From Piliocolobus tephrosceles (taxonomy: Eukaryota; Chordata; Mammalia; Primates; Cercopithecidae), in the NCBI RefSeq assembly GCF_002776525.5, contig NC_045443.1:41579492-41643491 (forward strand): a DNA stretch of 64,000 bases. Direction: 5' to 3'. The notes beneath the pieces are model-generated. The model was not told the origin of the DNA. It searched no databases and worked only from the letters and a program-made list of their open reading frames with translations. The position numbers and the translations under genes are program-made. How positions within the stretch are numbered: the stretch's first letter is position 1; every line of letters starts with the position of its first letter. Below, one piece after another: positions 48,376 to 59,220 of this stretch.

Positions 48376-48413
48376 GTGTGTGTGTGTGTGTGTGTGCATG
48401 TGCGTGTGTGTGG
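48376..48413 (+). repeat. (GT)n microsatellite
   Basis: About ten uninterrupted GT units, then an interrupted GCATGTGCGTGTGTG tail. Confidence 0.95.
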
Positions 48414-48559
48414 GTATGCATGCATCTATGTGGTATGTGAGGTATGAGTCAAAACTGAATTTTTCCTCAAATTACCAGCCATTTATTCCACTACCATTAA
48501 CTGAGGCTTCTTCACACATTGTCTTATGACACCACATTTAAAAGATTATTTGAAATTCT

Positions 48560-48823
48560 CTTTTTTTTTCTTCAGACGGAGTCTCACTCTGTCACCCAAG
48601 CTGGAGTGCAGTGGGGTGATCGCTCATTGCAACCTCTGCCTCCCGGGTTCGCACCACTCTCCTGCCTCAACCTCCTGAGGAGCTGAGCTAATTTTCTGTA
48701 TTTTTAGTAGAGATGGGGTTTCACTGTGTTAGCCAGGATGGTCTCAATCTCTTGACCTCATGATCTGCCCACATCGGCCTCCCAAAGTACTGGGATTACA
48801 GGTGTGAGCCACCATGCTTGGCC
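48560..48823 (-). mobile_element. Alu with small internal deletion
   Basis: Antisense Alu from CAGACGGAGTCTCACTCTG to CCATGCTTGGCC. About 28 bases between the arms (the GGGACTACAGGCGCC region) are absent. GAAATTCT at 48552 and 48824 is the target duplication. Confidence 0.95.
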
Positions 48824-48837
48824 GAAATTCTTTTTTT

Positions 48838-51030
48838 CAAAATTATACTTCAAGTTCTCAGATACATGTGCAGAATGTGCAGGTTGTTATATAGGTATAC
48901 ATGTGCCATGGTGGTTTGCTGCACCCATCAACCTGTCATCTACATTAAGTATTTCTCCGAATGCTATCCCTCCCCTATCCCGCCACCCCCAACAGGCTCT
49001 GGTGTGTGATGTTCCCCTCCCTGTGTCTATATTTTCTCATTGTTCAACACCCACTTATGAATGAGAATATGCAGAGTTGGGTTTTTTGTTCCTGTGTTAG
49101 TTTGCTGCAAAGGATGGTTTCTAGCTTCGTCCATGTCCCTGCAAAGGACAGGAACTCATCCATTTTTATGGCTGCATAGTGTTCCATGGTGTATATGTGC
49201 CACATTTTCTTTATCCAGTCTATCACTGATGGGTATTTGGGTTGGTTCCAAGTCTTCACTATTGTGAATAGTGTTGCAATAAACATACATGTGCATGTGT
49301 CTTTATAGTAGAATGATTTATAATCCTTTGGGTATATACCCAGTAATGGGATTTCTGGGTCAAATTGTATTTCTGGTTCTAGATCCTTGAGGAATCGCTG
49401 CACTGTCTTCCACAACGGATGAACTAATTTATACTCCCACCAACAGTGTAAAAGCATTCCTATTTCTCCAGATCCTCTCCAGCATCTATTGTTTCATGAC
49501 TTTTTAGTGATCACCATTCTAATTGGTATGAGATGGTATCTCATCATTGTCTCAGCCCAACATCTCTTTTAAGCTAATAAGGAACTTCAGCAAAATCTCA
49601 GGATACAAAATCAATGTGGAAAAATCAAAAGCATTCCTATATACCAAAAATAGACAAACAGAGAGCCAAATCATGAGTGAATTCCCATTTACAATTGCTA
49701 CAAAGAGAATAAAATACCTAGGAATACAACTTACAAGGGATGTGAAGGATCTCTTCAAGGAAAACTATAAACCACTGCTTAAGGAAATAAGAGAGGACAC
49801 AACAAATGCAAAAACATTCCATGCTGATGGATAGGAAGAATCAATATGAAAATGGCCATATGGCCCAAAGTAATTTATAGATTCAATGCTATCTCCACCA
49901 AGCTACCTTTGACTTTCTTCACAGAATTAGAAAAAACTAGTTTAAATTTCATACGGAACCAAAAAAGAGCCCACATAGCCAAGACAATTCTAAACAGAAA
50001 GAACAAAGGTGGAGGCATCACACTACCTGATTTCAAACTACACTACAAGGCTACAGTAACCAAAACGCATGATACTGGTACCAAAACAGATATATAGACC
50101 AATGGAACAGAACAGAGGCCTCAGAAGTAACACCACACATCTATAACCATCTGGTCTTTGACAAACCTGACAAAAACAAGCAATGGGGAAAAGATTCTTT
50201 ATTTATTTTTTTTTTTTTTAATTTTTTTTGAGATGGAGTCTCGCTCTGTCGCCTGGGCTGGAGTGCAGTGGCCGGATCTCAGCTCACTGCAAGCTCCGCC
50301 TCCCGGGTTTACGCCATTCTCCTGCCTCAGCCTCCCGAGTAGCTGGGACTACAGGCGCCAGCCACCTCGCCCGGCTAGCTTTTTGTATTTTTTAGTAGAG
50401 ACGGGGTTTCACCGTGTTAGCCAGGATGATCTCGAACTCCTGACCTCGTGATCCGCCCGTCTCAGCCTCCCAAAGTGCTGGGATTACAGGCTTGAGCCAC
50501 CGCGCCCGGTGTTCCTTATTTAATAAATGGTTTTGGGAAAACTGGCTAGCCATATGCAGAAAACTGAAACTGGATCCCTTCCTTACACCTGATACAAAAA
50601 ATAAGATGGATTAAAGACTTAAACATAAGACCTAAAATCATAAAAAACCTAGAAGAAAACCTAGGCAATACCATTCAGGACATAGGCATGGGCAAAGGCT
50701 TCATGACTAAAACACCGAAAGCAATGGCAACAAAAGCCAAAATTGACAAATGGGATCTAACTAAACTAAAGAGCTTCTGCACAGCAAAAGAAACTATCAT
50801 CAAAGTGAACAGGCAACCTACAGAATGGGAGAAAATTTATGCAATCTATCCATCTGACAAAGGGCTAATATCTAGAATCTCCAAGGAACTTAAACAAACT
50901 TACAGTAAAAAAAAAAAAAAAAAAACTCCATCAAAAAGTGGTCGAAGGATATGAACAGATATTTCTCAACAGAAGACATTCATGTGGCCAACAAACATCT
51001 GAAAAGAAGCTTATTATCACTGGTCATTAG
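48838..51030 (-). mobile_element. L1 with 5' inversion (twin-primed), carrying an Alu
   Basis: 48838-49544 is the L1 3' end on the minus strand. 49545-51030 is L1 ORF2 on the plus strand, from GTCTCAGCCCAACATC to CATTAG. In consensus order the inverted block ends only about 25 bases before the point where the minus-strand block starts, so this is one insertion with a 5' inversion. ORF2 pieces include MSEFPFTIATKRIKYLGIQL and TKAKIDKWDLTKLKSF. A run of about 19 A at 50908 breaks the frame. The 3' tail is only about seven T on plus (48831-48837). Confidence 0.93.
50206..50511 (-). mobile_element. AluY of Old World monkey type (AluYRa-like)
   Basis: Nearly consensus antisense Alu with T-rich tail (50206-50228). 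The bases GGCCGGATCTC, GGTTTACGCC, CCACCTCGCCCGGCTAG and CAGGCTTGAGCC differ from human AluY and match the macaque-lineage YRa pattern as I recall it. Target TTCTTTATTTA (50195) and TTCCTTATTTA (50512). Young, because few other changes are seen. Confidence 0.93.
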
Positions 51031-51046
51031 TGATAACTTTTTTAAA

Positions 51047-51677
51047 AAAATTCAACATCAACCATGTTAGAGAAAAAGAATTGACCACAAAAAGATAATA
51101 AAATATAAGCACTAGGCACATTCAATACTATAAAAAATTAAGTACTTTCAGAAGTGAAACTCCTTGAGGAACACCAGAGGAGTCTCTCTCTTTTTTTGTT
51201 TTCCTTTTTTCAACAAAAACTCAAGTATATAGTAGAACTCCTTGTGCTTAGACACTTTATAAACCTCCTATGATATGTGACATGCACCAAAGCCAGCATC
51301 AAAAGGCCCTGGGATAATAGAAGCAGTCAAAATCAGTAGAAAGTATATGGAGCATGCATCAGGATAGTGTCATCTGAGGGGCCCTAAGGAATTTTCTCTG
51401 CTGCCTCTGCCGAGGCCTGTAATTTTATCATTGGAGAATCACTCACCTACGTTAAGCTAAAATCTGGGTTTTGATAGAAGAAAGAAGACAGAAGAACTTA
51501 GCGGTGAGTGGGACTTAAAACGGGGTCCTTTTTGTGGCCAAACGACCATAAAAGGACACTGGGGAACACAAGAAGTAAGAGAAGGTATCTATACAGGGCC
51601 TAAAGGAAATTCAAAGGGGAACAGGGAAAGTTCAAACGAAAATATGCATCTTACAATTTTAATTGGGTGACTCTAAA
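51047..51677. other. Intron, nothing recognised
   Basis: No repeat landmarks and no splice-flanked ORF. Confidence 0.5.
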
Positions 51678-52027
51678 GCAGGATTTCCCAACCTTGGGAT
51701 TATTGACATTTTGGGCCACGTAAATCTTTTTGGAGGGTGAGGACCTAGCTGTCCTGTGCCAGATATCTCGTAAAGGATGAAGATTAGTCAGTCATCTGAA
51801 AGGTAACCAGAGAAAAATTCCCATTGAAGGGGTCCCAAGGAAATAAAACATTTCCTTAAGCAGATAGCTAGTCTAATAATATTACAGGATGCTTAGTTGC
51901 ATCCCTAGCATCTACCTACCAGATCCCAGTAGTAACCCCTTACCACATAGTTGTGATAACCAAAAACATCTCCAGATATTTTCAAGTATCCTTTGTCAAG
52001 TGGGAATGCACAATTGACAACCACTAC
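51678..52027 (+). mobile_element. hAT-like DNA transposon relic with a ~120-bp insertion
   Basis: CAGGATTTCCCAACCTTGG, TATTGACATTTTGGGCCACG, CTGTCCTGTGC, then after the insertion GGATGCTTAGTTGCATCC, AGCATCTACC, AAAAACATCTCCAGATATT and an end at TTGACAACCACTAC. The order follows a common primate hAT relic whose name I do not recall with certainty. The consensus is broken between about 51761 and 51882. Confidence 0.7.
51804..51876 (+). repeat. Dispersed ~75-bp sequence, copy 2 (unidentified)
   Basis: Roughly 80 percent like 47477-47553 by eye. It lies inside the insertion that splits the hAT relic. Confidence 0.6.
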
Positions 52028-52289
52028 CCTAAAGGATCAATTTAATTCCTAGGTTGGAACAGCAGAATTTTCCATCCCTTCTACCCATCCATCCTTCCCA
52101 TTCTCCTATCAACACAAAAGAAGAATCAGAATTCCTTTTTCATTGCAGTAGAGAGCAGAGAGAAATGTGAGGAAGATCTGAAATGAGTGCCTCTTCATTC
52201 AGATCTTTACCCAAAATTCTTGATTCTGTTACAGGTAGTTAGACAGGCATGAGTGGGGTAGGAGAGGGTTCTCCTCCACTCACCGGGAA
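52028..52289. other. Intron, nothing recognised
   Basis: Contains CCATCCATCC simple sequence near 52087. No element called. Confidence 0.45.
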
Positions 52290-52464
52290 TGTTAGGTGAT
52301 AGTTTGGCAATTATCACATTGCCTCTGTAAAAGTGATGAACTGGCAGCCAGCACCAGGGAAAGGCCATTTCCTGAGGGTCCACATGTGTCTCACTAAAGG
52401 GTTAACTGAATGCAGTTGCCAGGGAGAAGCAACTTCCCTGGCATGTACATTAAGAGACAAAATG

Positions 52465-54598
52465 AAACCCACAGCGAATATCATAGTGAATGGGTAAAAG
52501 CTGGAAGCATTTCGTTTGAAAACTGGCACAAGACAGGGATGCCCTCTCTCACCACTCCTATTCAACATAGTATTGGAAGTTCTGGCCAGGGCAATCAGGC
52601 AAGAGAAAGAAATAAAGGGTATTCAATTAGGAAAAGAGGAAGTCAAATTGGCCCTGTTTGCAGATGACATGATTGTATATTTAGAAAACCCCACTGTCTC
52701 AGCCCAAAATCTCCTTCAGCTGATAAGCAACTTCAGCAAACTCTCAGGATACAAAATCAATGTGCAAAAGTCACTAGCATTCTTATACACCAATAATAAA
52801 CAGAGAGCCAAATCATGAGTGAATTCCCATTCACAATAGCTTCAAAGAGAATAAAGTACCTAGGAATCCAGCTTACAAGGGATGTGAAGGACCTCTTCAA
52901 GGAGAACTACAAACCACTGCTCAGTGAAATAAAAGAGGACACAAACAAATGGAAGAACATTCCATGCTCATGGATAGGAAGAATCAATATTGTGAAAATG
53001 GCCAAACTGCCCAAGGTAATTTATAGATTCAATGCCATCCCTATTAAGTTACCAATGACTTTCTTCACAGAATTGGAAAAAACTACTTTAAAGTTCATAT
53101 GGAACCAAAAAAGAGCCCACATTGCCAAGAGAGTCCTAAGCCAAAAGAACAAAACTGGAGGCATCACGCTACCTGACTTAAAACTATACTACAAGGCTAC
53201 AGTAACCACAACAGCATGGTACTGCTACCACAACAGAGATATAGACCAATGAACAGAACAGAGCCCTCAGAAATAATACCACACATCTACAACCAACTGA
53301 TCTTTGACAGACCTGATAAAAACAAGAAATGGGGAAAGGATTCCCTATTTAATAAATGGTGCTGGGAAAACTGGCTTGCCATAAGTAGAAAGCTGAAATT
53401 GGATCCCTTTCTTACACCTTATACAAAAATTAATTCAAGATGGATTAGAGACTAAAATGTTAGACCTAAAACCATAAAAACCCTAGAAGAAAACCTAGGC
53501 AATACCATTCAGGACACAGGCATGGGCAAGGACTTCATGTCTAAAACACCAAAAGCAATGGCAACAAAAGCCAAAATTGACAATGGGATATAATTAAACT
53601 AACGAGCTTCTGCACAGCAAAAGAAACTACCATCAGAGTGAACAGGCAACCTACAGAATGGGAGAAAAATTTTGCAATCTACTCATCTGACAACGGGCTA
53701 ATACCCAGAACCTACAAAGAACTCAAACAAATTTACAAGGAAAAAACCAAACAACCCCATCAAAAAGTGGGCAAAGGATATGAACAGACACTTCTCAAAA
53801 AAAGACATTTATGCAGCCAACAGACACATGAAAAAATGCTCATCATCACTGCCATCAGAGAAATGCAAATCAAAACCACAATGAGATATCATCTCACACC
53901 AGTTAGAATGACTATCATTAAAATGTTAGGAAACAATAGGTGCTGGAGAGGATGTGGAGAAATAGGAACACTTTTACACTGTCGGTGGGACTGTAAACTA
54001 GTTCAATCATTGTGGAAGACAGTGTGGCAATTCCTCAAGGATCTAGAACTAGAAATACCATTTGACCCAGCCATCCCATTACTGGGTATATACCCAAAGG
54101 ATTATAAATCATGATGCTATAAAGATACATGCACACGTATGTTTATTGTGGCACTATTCACAATAGCAAATACTTGGAACTAACCCAGATGTCCATCAAT
54201 GACAGACTGGATTAAGAAAATGTGGCATATATACACCATGGAATACTATGCAGCCATAAAAAAGGATGAGTTCCTGTCCTTTGTAGGTACATGGATGCTG
54301 CTGAAAACCATCATTTTCAGCAAACTATCGCAAGAACAGAAAACCAAACACCGCATGTTCTCACTCATAGGTGGGAACTGAACAATGAGAACACTTGGAC
54401 ACAGGAAGAGGAACATCGCACAACGGGGCCTGTTGTGGGGTGGGGGGAGGGAGAAGGGATAGCATTAGGAGATATACCTAGTGTAAATGACAAGTTAATA
54501 GGTGCAGCCCACCAGCATGGCACATGTATACATGTGTAACAAACCTGCACGTTGTGCACATGTACTCTAGAACTTAAAGTATAATTAAAAAAAAAGAG
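52465..54598 (+). mobile_element. 5'-truncated L1 (L1PA-type), 2.1 kb, perfect 12-bp TSD
   Basis: Starts in ORF2 at CACAGCGAATATCATAGTG and ends AACTTAAAGTATAATT plus A tail. AGAGACAAAATG at 52453-52464 and 54599-54610 is a perfect duplication. ORF2 pieces: TGTRQGCPLSPLLFN and the FADD catalytic loop (52657-52668) in frame 52516-52818, SEFPFTIASKRIKYLGIQL (52815-53252), and CWRGCGEIGTLLHCRWDC (53638-54114). Frameshifts at about 52815 and 53230, a frame break near 53585 and a stop near 54112 disable it. Confidence 0.97.
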
Positions 54599-54928
54599 AG
54601 AGACAAAATGTCATAGTATGATTTTCCAGGGGCATTCCACTGGAAAAAGGAAGAAAGCCTCAGATGAGCATGCACACAACTTTTTAAACACACTGTGCAT
54701 GCTCACTGCCCAAGCACAAGGAGGGCACTGCACAAGTGCAAGGAGGGCACTGCACATGCAGCCAGCCCATCCTATGGGAAAAATCATGGGAAAGGGGTGC
54801 AACACGTTGGAGGTGGGCCAGCCTATAAAGTCCTAGGATCAAGGTTAAATACAGCACTTGTCCTTTGGGTCACCCATCTGGGACTCTTCTTTCCAGTGTA
54901 TTTTCTTTCTTGCTGTAACACTTTTTAA

Positions 54929-54934
54929 TAAACT
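54929..54934 (+). terminator. Polyadenylation signal of the LTR
   Basis: AATAAA followed by a T-rich and GT-containing stretch (TCGGTCTCTTTTTCTGCC), the usual R/U5 layout of class I LTRs. Plus strand, so antisense to NELL2. Confidence 0.6.
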
Positions 54935-55126
54935 TTCATTCCTGCTCTGAAATTTGCCTCGGTCTCTTTTTCTGCCTTATGCCCCTCAATCCTCAGTTGA
55001 ATTCTTTCTTCTGAGGAAGCAAGCAGTGAGGTTGCTGCAGAACTGTAGGAATTTACCACCGGTAACTCGAATATCTTCCACCAGTAACATAGTGACACGT
55101 GACTCAGATATTTGCCACTGGTAACA

Positions 55127-55359
55127 ATTCCATCTTTTTTTCTAGAGATGTTTCATGCTTTTTCCATTACTCAAGGCCAGTTCCAAGAAGAGATTACCAG
55201 TAAAACTCAAGAAGATCTACCCAATTTCATGAATGTTTATGAGAGTGAACCAAAAAAGCCATTAGTCCACATAAGTAATCAAGAAACTTTGTTATGCATA
55301 AACAAAATAGGTTACTTTTGCAGAGATCCTGAAGAATGGGCTTCAAGCATCCTGGCTCA
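55127..55359. other. Intron, nothing recognised
   Basis: The open frame that starts at 55112 runs into the pyrimidine tract and is not credible. Confidence 0.5.
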
Positions 55360-55565
55360 TGTTTTCCCTTCCATTTCCTTCCCTCTTCTCTTCCCTTTTC
55401 CATTTCTTTTCCTCTTTGCCCTTCCATTTTTTTCTCTTTTCTATTTCCCTCTCTCTGTTCTCCCTTCCCTTCTTCCTTCCCCCTTCCTTTCCTTTATCTC
55501 TTCTCTTTCCCTCCTGCTCCTCTTTGTCTCTCTCTCTCTCTCTCTCTCTCCCTCTCTCCTCTTGT
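55360..55565 (+). repeat. Pyrimidine-rich (TTCC/CT)n low-complexity tract
   Basis: About 200 bases of almost pure C/T, with a clean (TC)n core at about 55528-55550. It produces long spurious Ser/Leu/Phe-rich frames on plus. Confidence 0.95.
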
Positions 55566-58500
55566 GATACCCAGTATTTTTTCTATCGGAACAGGAAAGG
55601 ATGCAAAGAGAGAAATTATGAAGCATTAATTAGAAAAAATAATAACACCTTCACTGGAAGGAAAATTATATTAATGAGTTTAGAAGAGCAAAAACAAATG
55701 CATCATTTGTACAAATGGTACAACTGAGTCATTTCCACAATTTTGGAATAGAGTCAGAGGCCCAGAAAATGGTGATTCATATTTATTCCACTAACATCTG
55801 ATTTAGGGTCATTATTATATGATCTGTAGGGTAAAAATTTCTCTTGGAATTGAAGCTGATTAACTTAAATAACCTATAAAGACAGCAGTTTAAATACTGA
55901 ACATGATGTATTGAATAGTGTGTTTCTACATAAAATATGAATCACTTCCCTTTATTTTTGTATGGTTGCAAATTAGACAAACAGTGAACAGTATAAGAGT
56001 TATAATAAAAAGGTTCATATTCCAGCCCCCTTTGCTTCTCACTATATGTTTAACTATGGATAAAGCAATATCTCTGAGCCTTGGTTTCTTCATTTGTGAA
56101 ACTTAAGGGATTTAACCTGATTATCTTTAATAATTCTTTCGTCTCCAAAATTTTATGAACGTGAGGAAAATCTAACTCAAATCATCTGAAACTGAAAGAA
56201 AAAAATATGCAATTCGACCAACTTGCATATGTAATATGTATGCCAGAGCTACTAGGTTAAAAAAATAAAGCAGAAAAAGGCTTCCTTATTGATCAAAGCT
56301 CTTGATTATTAAGTAATGTGTATTGCTCTTGGAATCGTCTTTAAATTAGAATGTCTATGATTAATTTCCACATGGGATAAGCAACTTTGAGAGTCTGCTG
56401 GAAGTATCTGTTCTGCTAGCAAGGGGCTCATTAACAGGAAAGAGGGGCAGGGATACAGAAGCAAAACAAACATGGAATTCCAAGAGCTTGGTCACAAACA
56501 TCAGGGACCGGCTCTGCAGTGATGGCTTGACATTCATTCTGGAAAGTCTTCTACTACAAGTATGTGGGTGTCTATTACTAAAATGTAGAAAAAAATAAAT
56601 CTCAATCTTTTATAAGATAGATAAAGTCCTACTCTGATCTAATGGGAGCTCTCAAAAAGGAACAGGCTAGAAGCCTTTGGTCACAAGGCAAAGTCCCATT
56701 AGGGGAGTAATTTCTTTAAGACTTTTGTACAGACCCTAATATCAAAGTGTGGGGGAACCAATCCCAGGACATAAAATGTAAACATGTATTTCCTTTACAG
56801 AAACCTGGAATATGTGTTGGTCCTCTATGACCTAACATTTAAAAAAAAGTTTTGGCAATATTCACCTGACTCTGGACTAAAAATAAAATCGACTTATATT
56901 CTCTCTAAAAAAAAATCCAAGTTTTCTGTTCATAGACCTAGTCATAATAGAGTGGAAATTTAAGGGCAAGAAAGTTTCTCCTCTTTAAGTGACAGCATAG
57001 AAATAATGGTGTTAGTTGAAAATGCTAGTGCCTCATTAAAGAAATACATTTTATCATCTGTCAGATCCTGAGCTTTGTGGCTCTTGTTCCTTAGGCACAA
57101 AAAAATCACAGTCTGAATAGCGTTTCTTAAAATGATTTTCTACTCCCTTCACATTCCTACAAAGGAATAGTTCATTTACATCATTAGATACTTTAAAATG
57201 GTAAGGGAAAATTCCTCCCAAGTAGTCAAAAACAAACATTAACTTGTAGGATTTTATTTGGAAGGAAAGTGCACTGGGAGAGGTGAAGCCAAAGGCAGAA
57301 GATTCTCTGTAAATATAAGAAAGCTAACCTATTCCTTGGATTTATATCCAACAGACTCAGAACGGAAATGAATCTCTTAAAAATATCCTGCCCTGCAGAA
57401 ACACTCCTTACTCAATAGTAGGCCAAACTATGTTCCATGTCCTTTCACTTAAAACTTCTAACACTACTTTAAGAATATAAGAAAAACAAAAAGAATCATT
57501 AGGAAATTTAAAAATGCACAAAGCTTTTCAAGTCTATAATATCAAAGAATCAGTGGACTCCCCTGAAATTGTTAGCACTAATTTTTAATAAGCACACCTT
57601 GAAATATATGCATTCTAAGATGCAGCGGTTTTATCTTAGCTTTCTTGTTAAAGATTAAGTGGAAATTCAGATTTATTGGTATTATCAGTAGTATAGTAAA
57701 TGATATTTTCCATTTATTTATTATAATTTGTTCTTTTATATTCTTTTTATGCTGAAAAGCATCTCTGTGGTCCTACTTCAAGACACTCTTCCACTCAATG
57801 TACTTAAATTTTGTCTAAAAAATGGAGAATTGTTTCCATAATTTGGAAATGTTTAGGATGAACTGACAAAAAGGACAGGAATTTGTAAATCTGTCAGCAT
57901 TTTTATATTAAATATCTTCTACCTTCAGGATATCTTCAGTTATTTTCCATAAATTGGGAAATCACTTCTCATTATTTTTGAATGGCATCATTTTGTTTTT
58001 ATAAATATCACATTTGAATTTAGAGGACGATCCTTCCCTGTGATAAGGCTATCAATTAGCAGACAGTATGGACACTATAATGAAGACTTAGAAGCGGACA
58101 ACTGAAACAAAGACAAAGTGATAATTCTATTATAGATTCATATTTTTACTAGGGAGGATTATGGAGTCTGTTTCCCTGAAAACATCTAGGTTTTGTTTAC
58201 ACCTGCATCTGATAAAGATCATAAAGTTGGAGGTAGAGAAATAGGTGACAAGAATAACATTTTTGGTTGCTCTCCACTTTTATGATTCTACCTGTCTTTC
58301 TAAAATATGTTATTTTGTTTCTTCTATTTAAAAATATAGAGATGTAAAGAAATGTTCTGTTTCACACCCACATTTCCTCAAATCCTATATTATTCAAGCT
58401 ACTCTTCTAGCACCATGTTTTGTTTTGTTTTTTTCATATTCTACAGGTAGAAAGCTATAGAATAAAAGGAATACACTGTATTACCTCAAGCCAGGACCAA

Positions 58501-59068
58501 CTTCAGACACTACTAACACAATATCCCTAACAAGACTTTGGATGATACTGAATGAGTGGTATTTCATACAACAAAAAATATAGAGAACTTATTTGATGTA
58601 GTTCTCAGTTGTACTTCTCAGACGTGTGAAGAAACTCAATTATGTTTAATAGTCCCATATCCTAGAACTCTAAAAATCTCTAAACTCTAAAAATGTGAAA
58701 AAAATCACATTATTTATGCTATTATTTTTCTATTCAAAAATCTATCATCATATATCATTTAGGGCTTGTTTCTCAGATTGACCATAGTATTTCATACAAG
58801 TTTTGAGCATACATACTAAGTATAAATGTAGCATATACTGATTTTCTAGGGCTTTTATCTTCCAAATTGGAGTATATGTTTATCCAGAGCAAGCAGGTGT
58901 TTTTTTTTTTTTCTTTAGAATAGATAAAGAAATAACTGCCAAATCAAGATATGATTTTGCTTATTTTTTGTTGTATTTATGGTACACTTATCAAAAAAAA
59001 TGAGAGTCAAAGAAATTTTAAAAAGTAAACTTAAGACATAAAAAGATTTTATTTCACGATTAGCCACC
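55566..59068. other. Intron upstream of the exon's donor side, mostly unrecognised
   Basis: A MIR trace lies at about 56030-56110 (GAGCCTTGGTTTCTTCATTTGTGAAAC). Otherwise AT-rich, low in young transposons. The stretch near the exon (57000-59068) has no insertion that I can see. Confidence 0.5.
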
Positions 59069-59074
59069 GTTTAC
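59069..59074 (-). promoter_or_regulatory. NELL2: 5' splice site of the NELL2 exon
   Basis: The minus strand reads TACAG|GTAAAC at the exon end. This is a near-consensus donor and leaves one exon base (G) to start the next codon, which fits the Glu that follows the Thr in NELL2. Confidence 0.85.
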
Positions 59075-59200
59075 CTGTACATGAATAATCATCAATTCTG
59101 ATGTATCCAGTTTTGCAGATGCACATAAAAGAACCCGGGGTGTTGACACACATAGTATTTTCACGACAGTAATGGCGCCCTTCAGCACACTCATCGACGT
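59075..59200 (-). CDS. NELL2: NELL2 internal coding exon, calcium-binding EGF-like domain
   Basis: On the minus strand a 126-bp exon lies between an acceptor (TTCTTCACAG, just right of 59200) and a donor (GTAAAC, just left of 59075). It begins in phase 1 (a split Asp codon) and ends in phase 1 (one G of the next codon), so it is a symmetric exon encoding 42 residues with no stop. The product starts DVDEC and has six cysteines in EGF spacing. It contains the C-x-N-x4-F-x-C pattern (CVNTPGSFMC) that marks Asn hydroxylation and calcium-binding EGF modules. I recognise the stretches GRHYCRENTMC and GYIRIDDYSCT as NELL2, a secreted, multimeric neuronal glycoprotein with laminin-G, VWC and EGF modules that binds Robo3 in axon guidance. 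From memory this is its second EGF-like module, around residues 440-481. NELL1 differs at many of these positions. No neighbouring exon was recognised in the window. Confidence 0.93.
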
Positions 59201-59220
59201 CTGTGAAGAAAAACAGGACA
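59201..59220 (-). promoter_or_regulatory. NELL2: 3' splice site and polypyrimidine tract of the NELL2 exon
   Basis: Read on the minus strand, the 20 bases before the exon are pyrimidine-rich (TTTGTCCTGTTTTCTTCACAG region) and end in CAG directly at the exon. This is a good acceptor context and fixes the exon start. Confidence 0.85.

Larger units (their letters stand above)
52290..55126 (+). mobile_element. Class I ERV-like solo LTR, split by an L1
   Basis: The left part (52290-52464) starts TGTTAGGTGATAG. The right part (54611-55126) has a CCTATAAAG box-like TATA motif (54822), AATAAA at about 54929, TTGCCTCGGTCTCTTTTTCTGCC and an end near GCCACTGGTAACA. Joined length is about 690 bp. Two 22-bp units (CAAGGAGGGCACTGCACA core) are in tandem at 54717-54756. 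No gag, pol or env sequence is present. Confidence 0.7.
1..59074 (-). other. NELL2: NELL2 intron downstream of the exon (partial)
   Basis: Everything left of the exon is inferred to be intron of the same gene, because the exon ends in a donor and no other exon was recognised. The whole stretch is AT-rich with stops in all frames and is built mostly of layered transposons, listed separately. The intron's far end lies outside the window. A short, divergent or alternative exon could have escaped a reading by eye. Confidence 0.75.

Noticed and set aside
55112..55727. Three overlapping plus-strand ORFs of 97-151 codons
   Set aside because: Produced by the CT-rich tract, which reads as Ser/Leu/Phe/Pro in every frame.
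1..59068. A second NELL2 exon (the next EGF module) in the downstream intron
   Set aside because: I looked for a minus-strand stretch encoding the following EGF module and saw none with splice sites. A proper spliced alignment would settle it.
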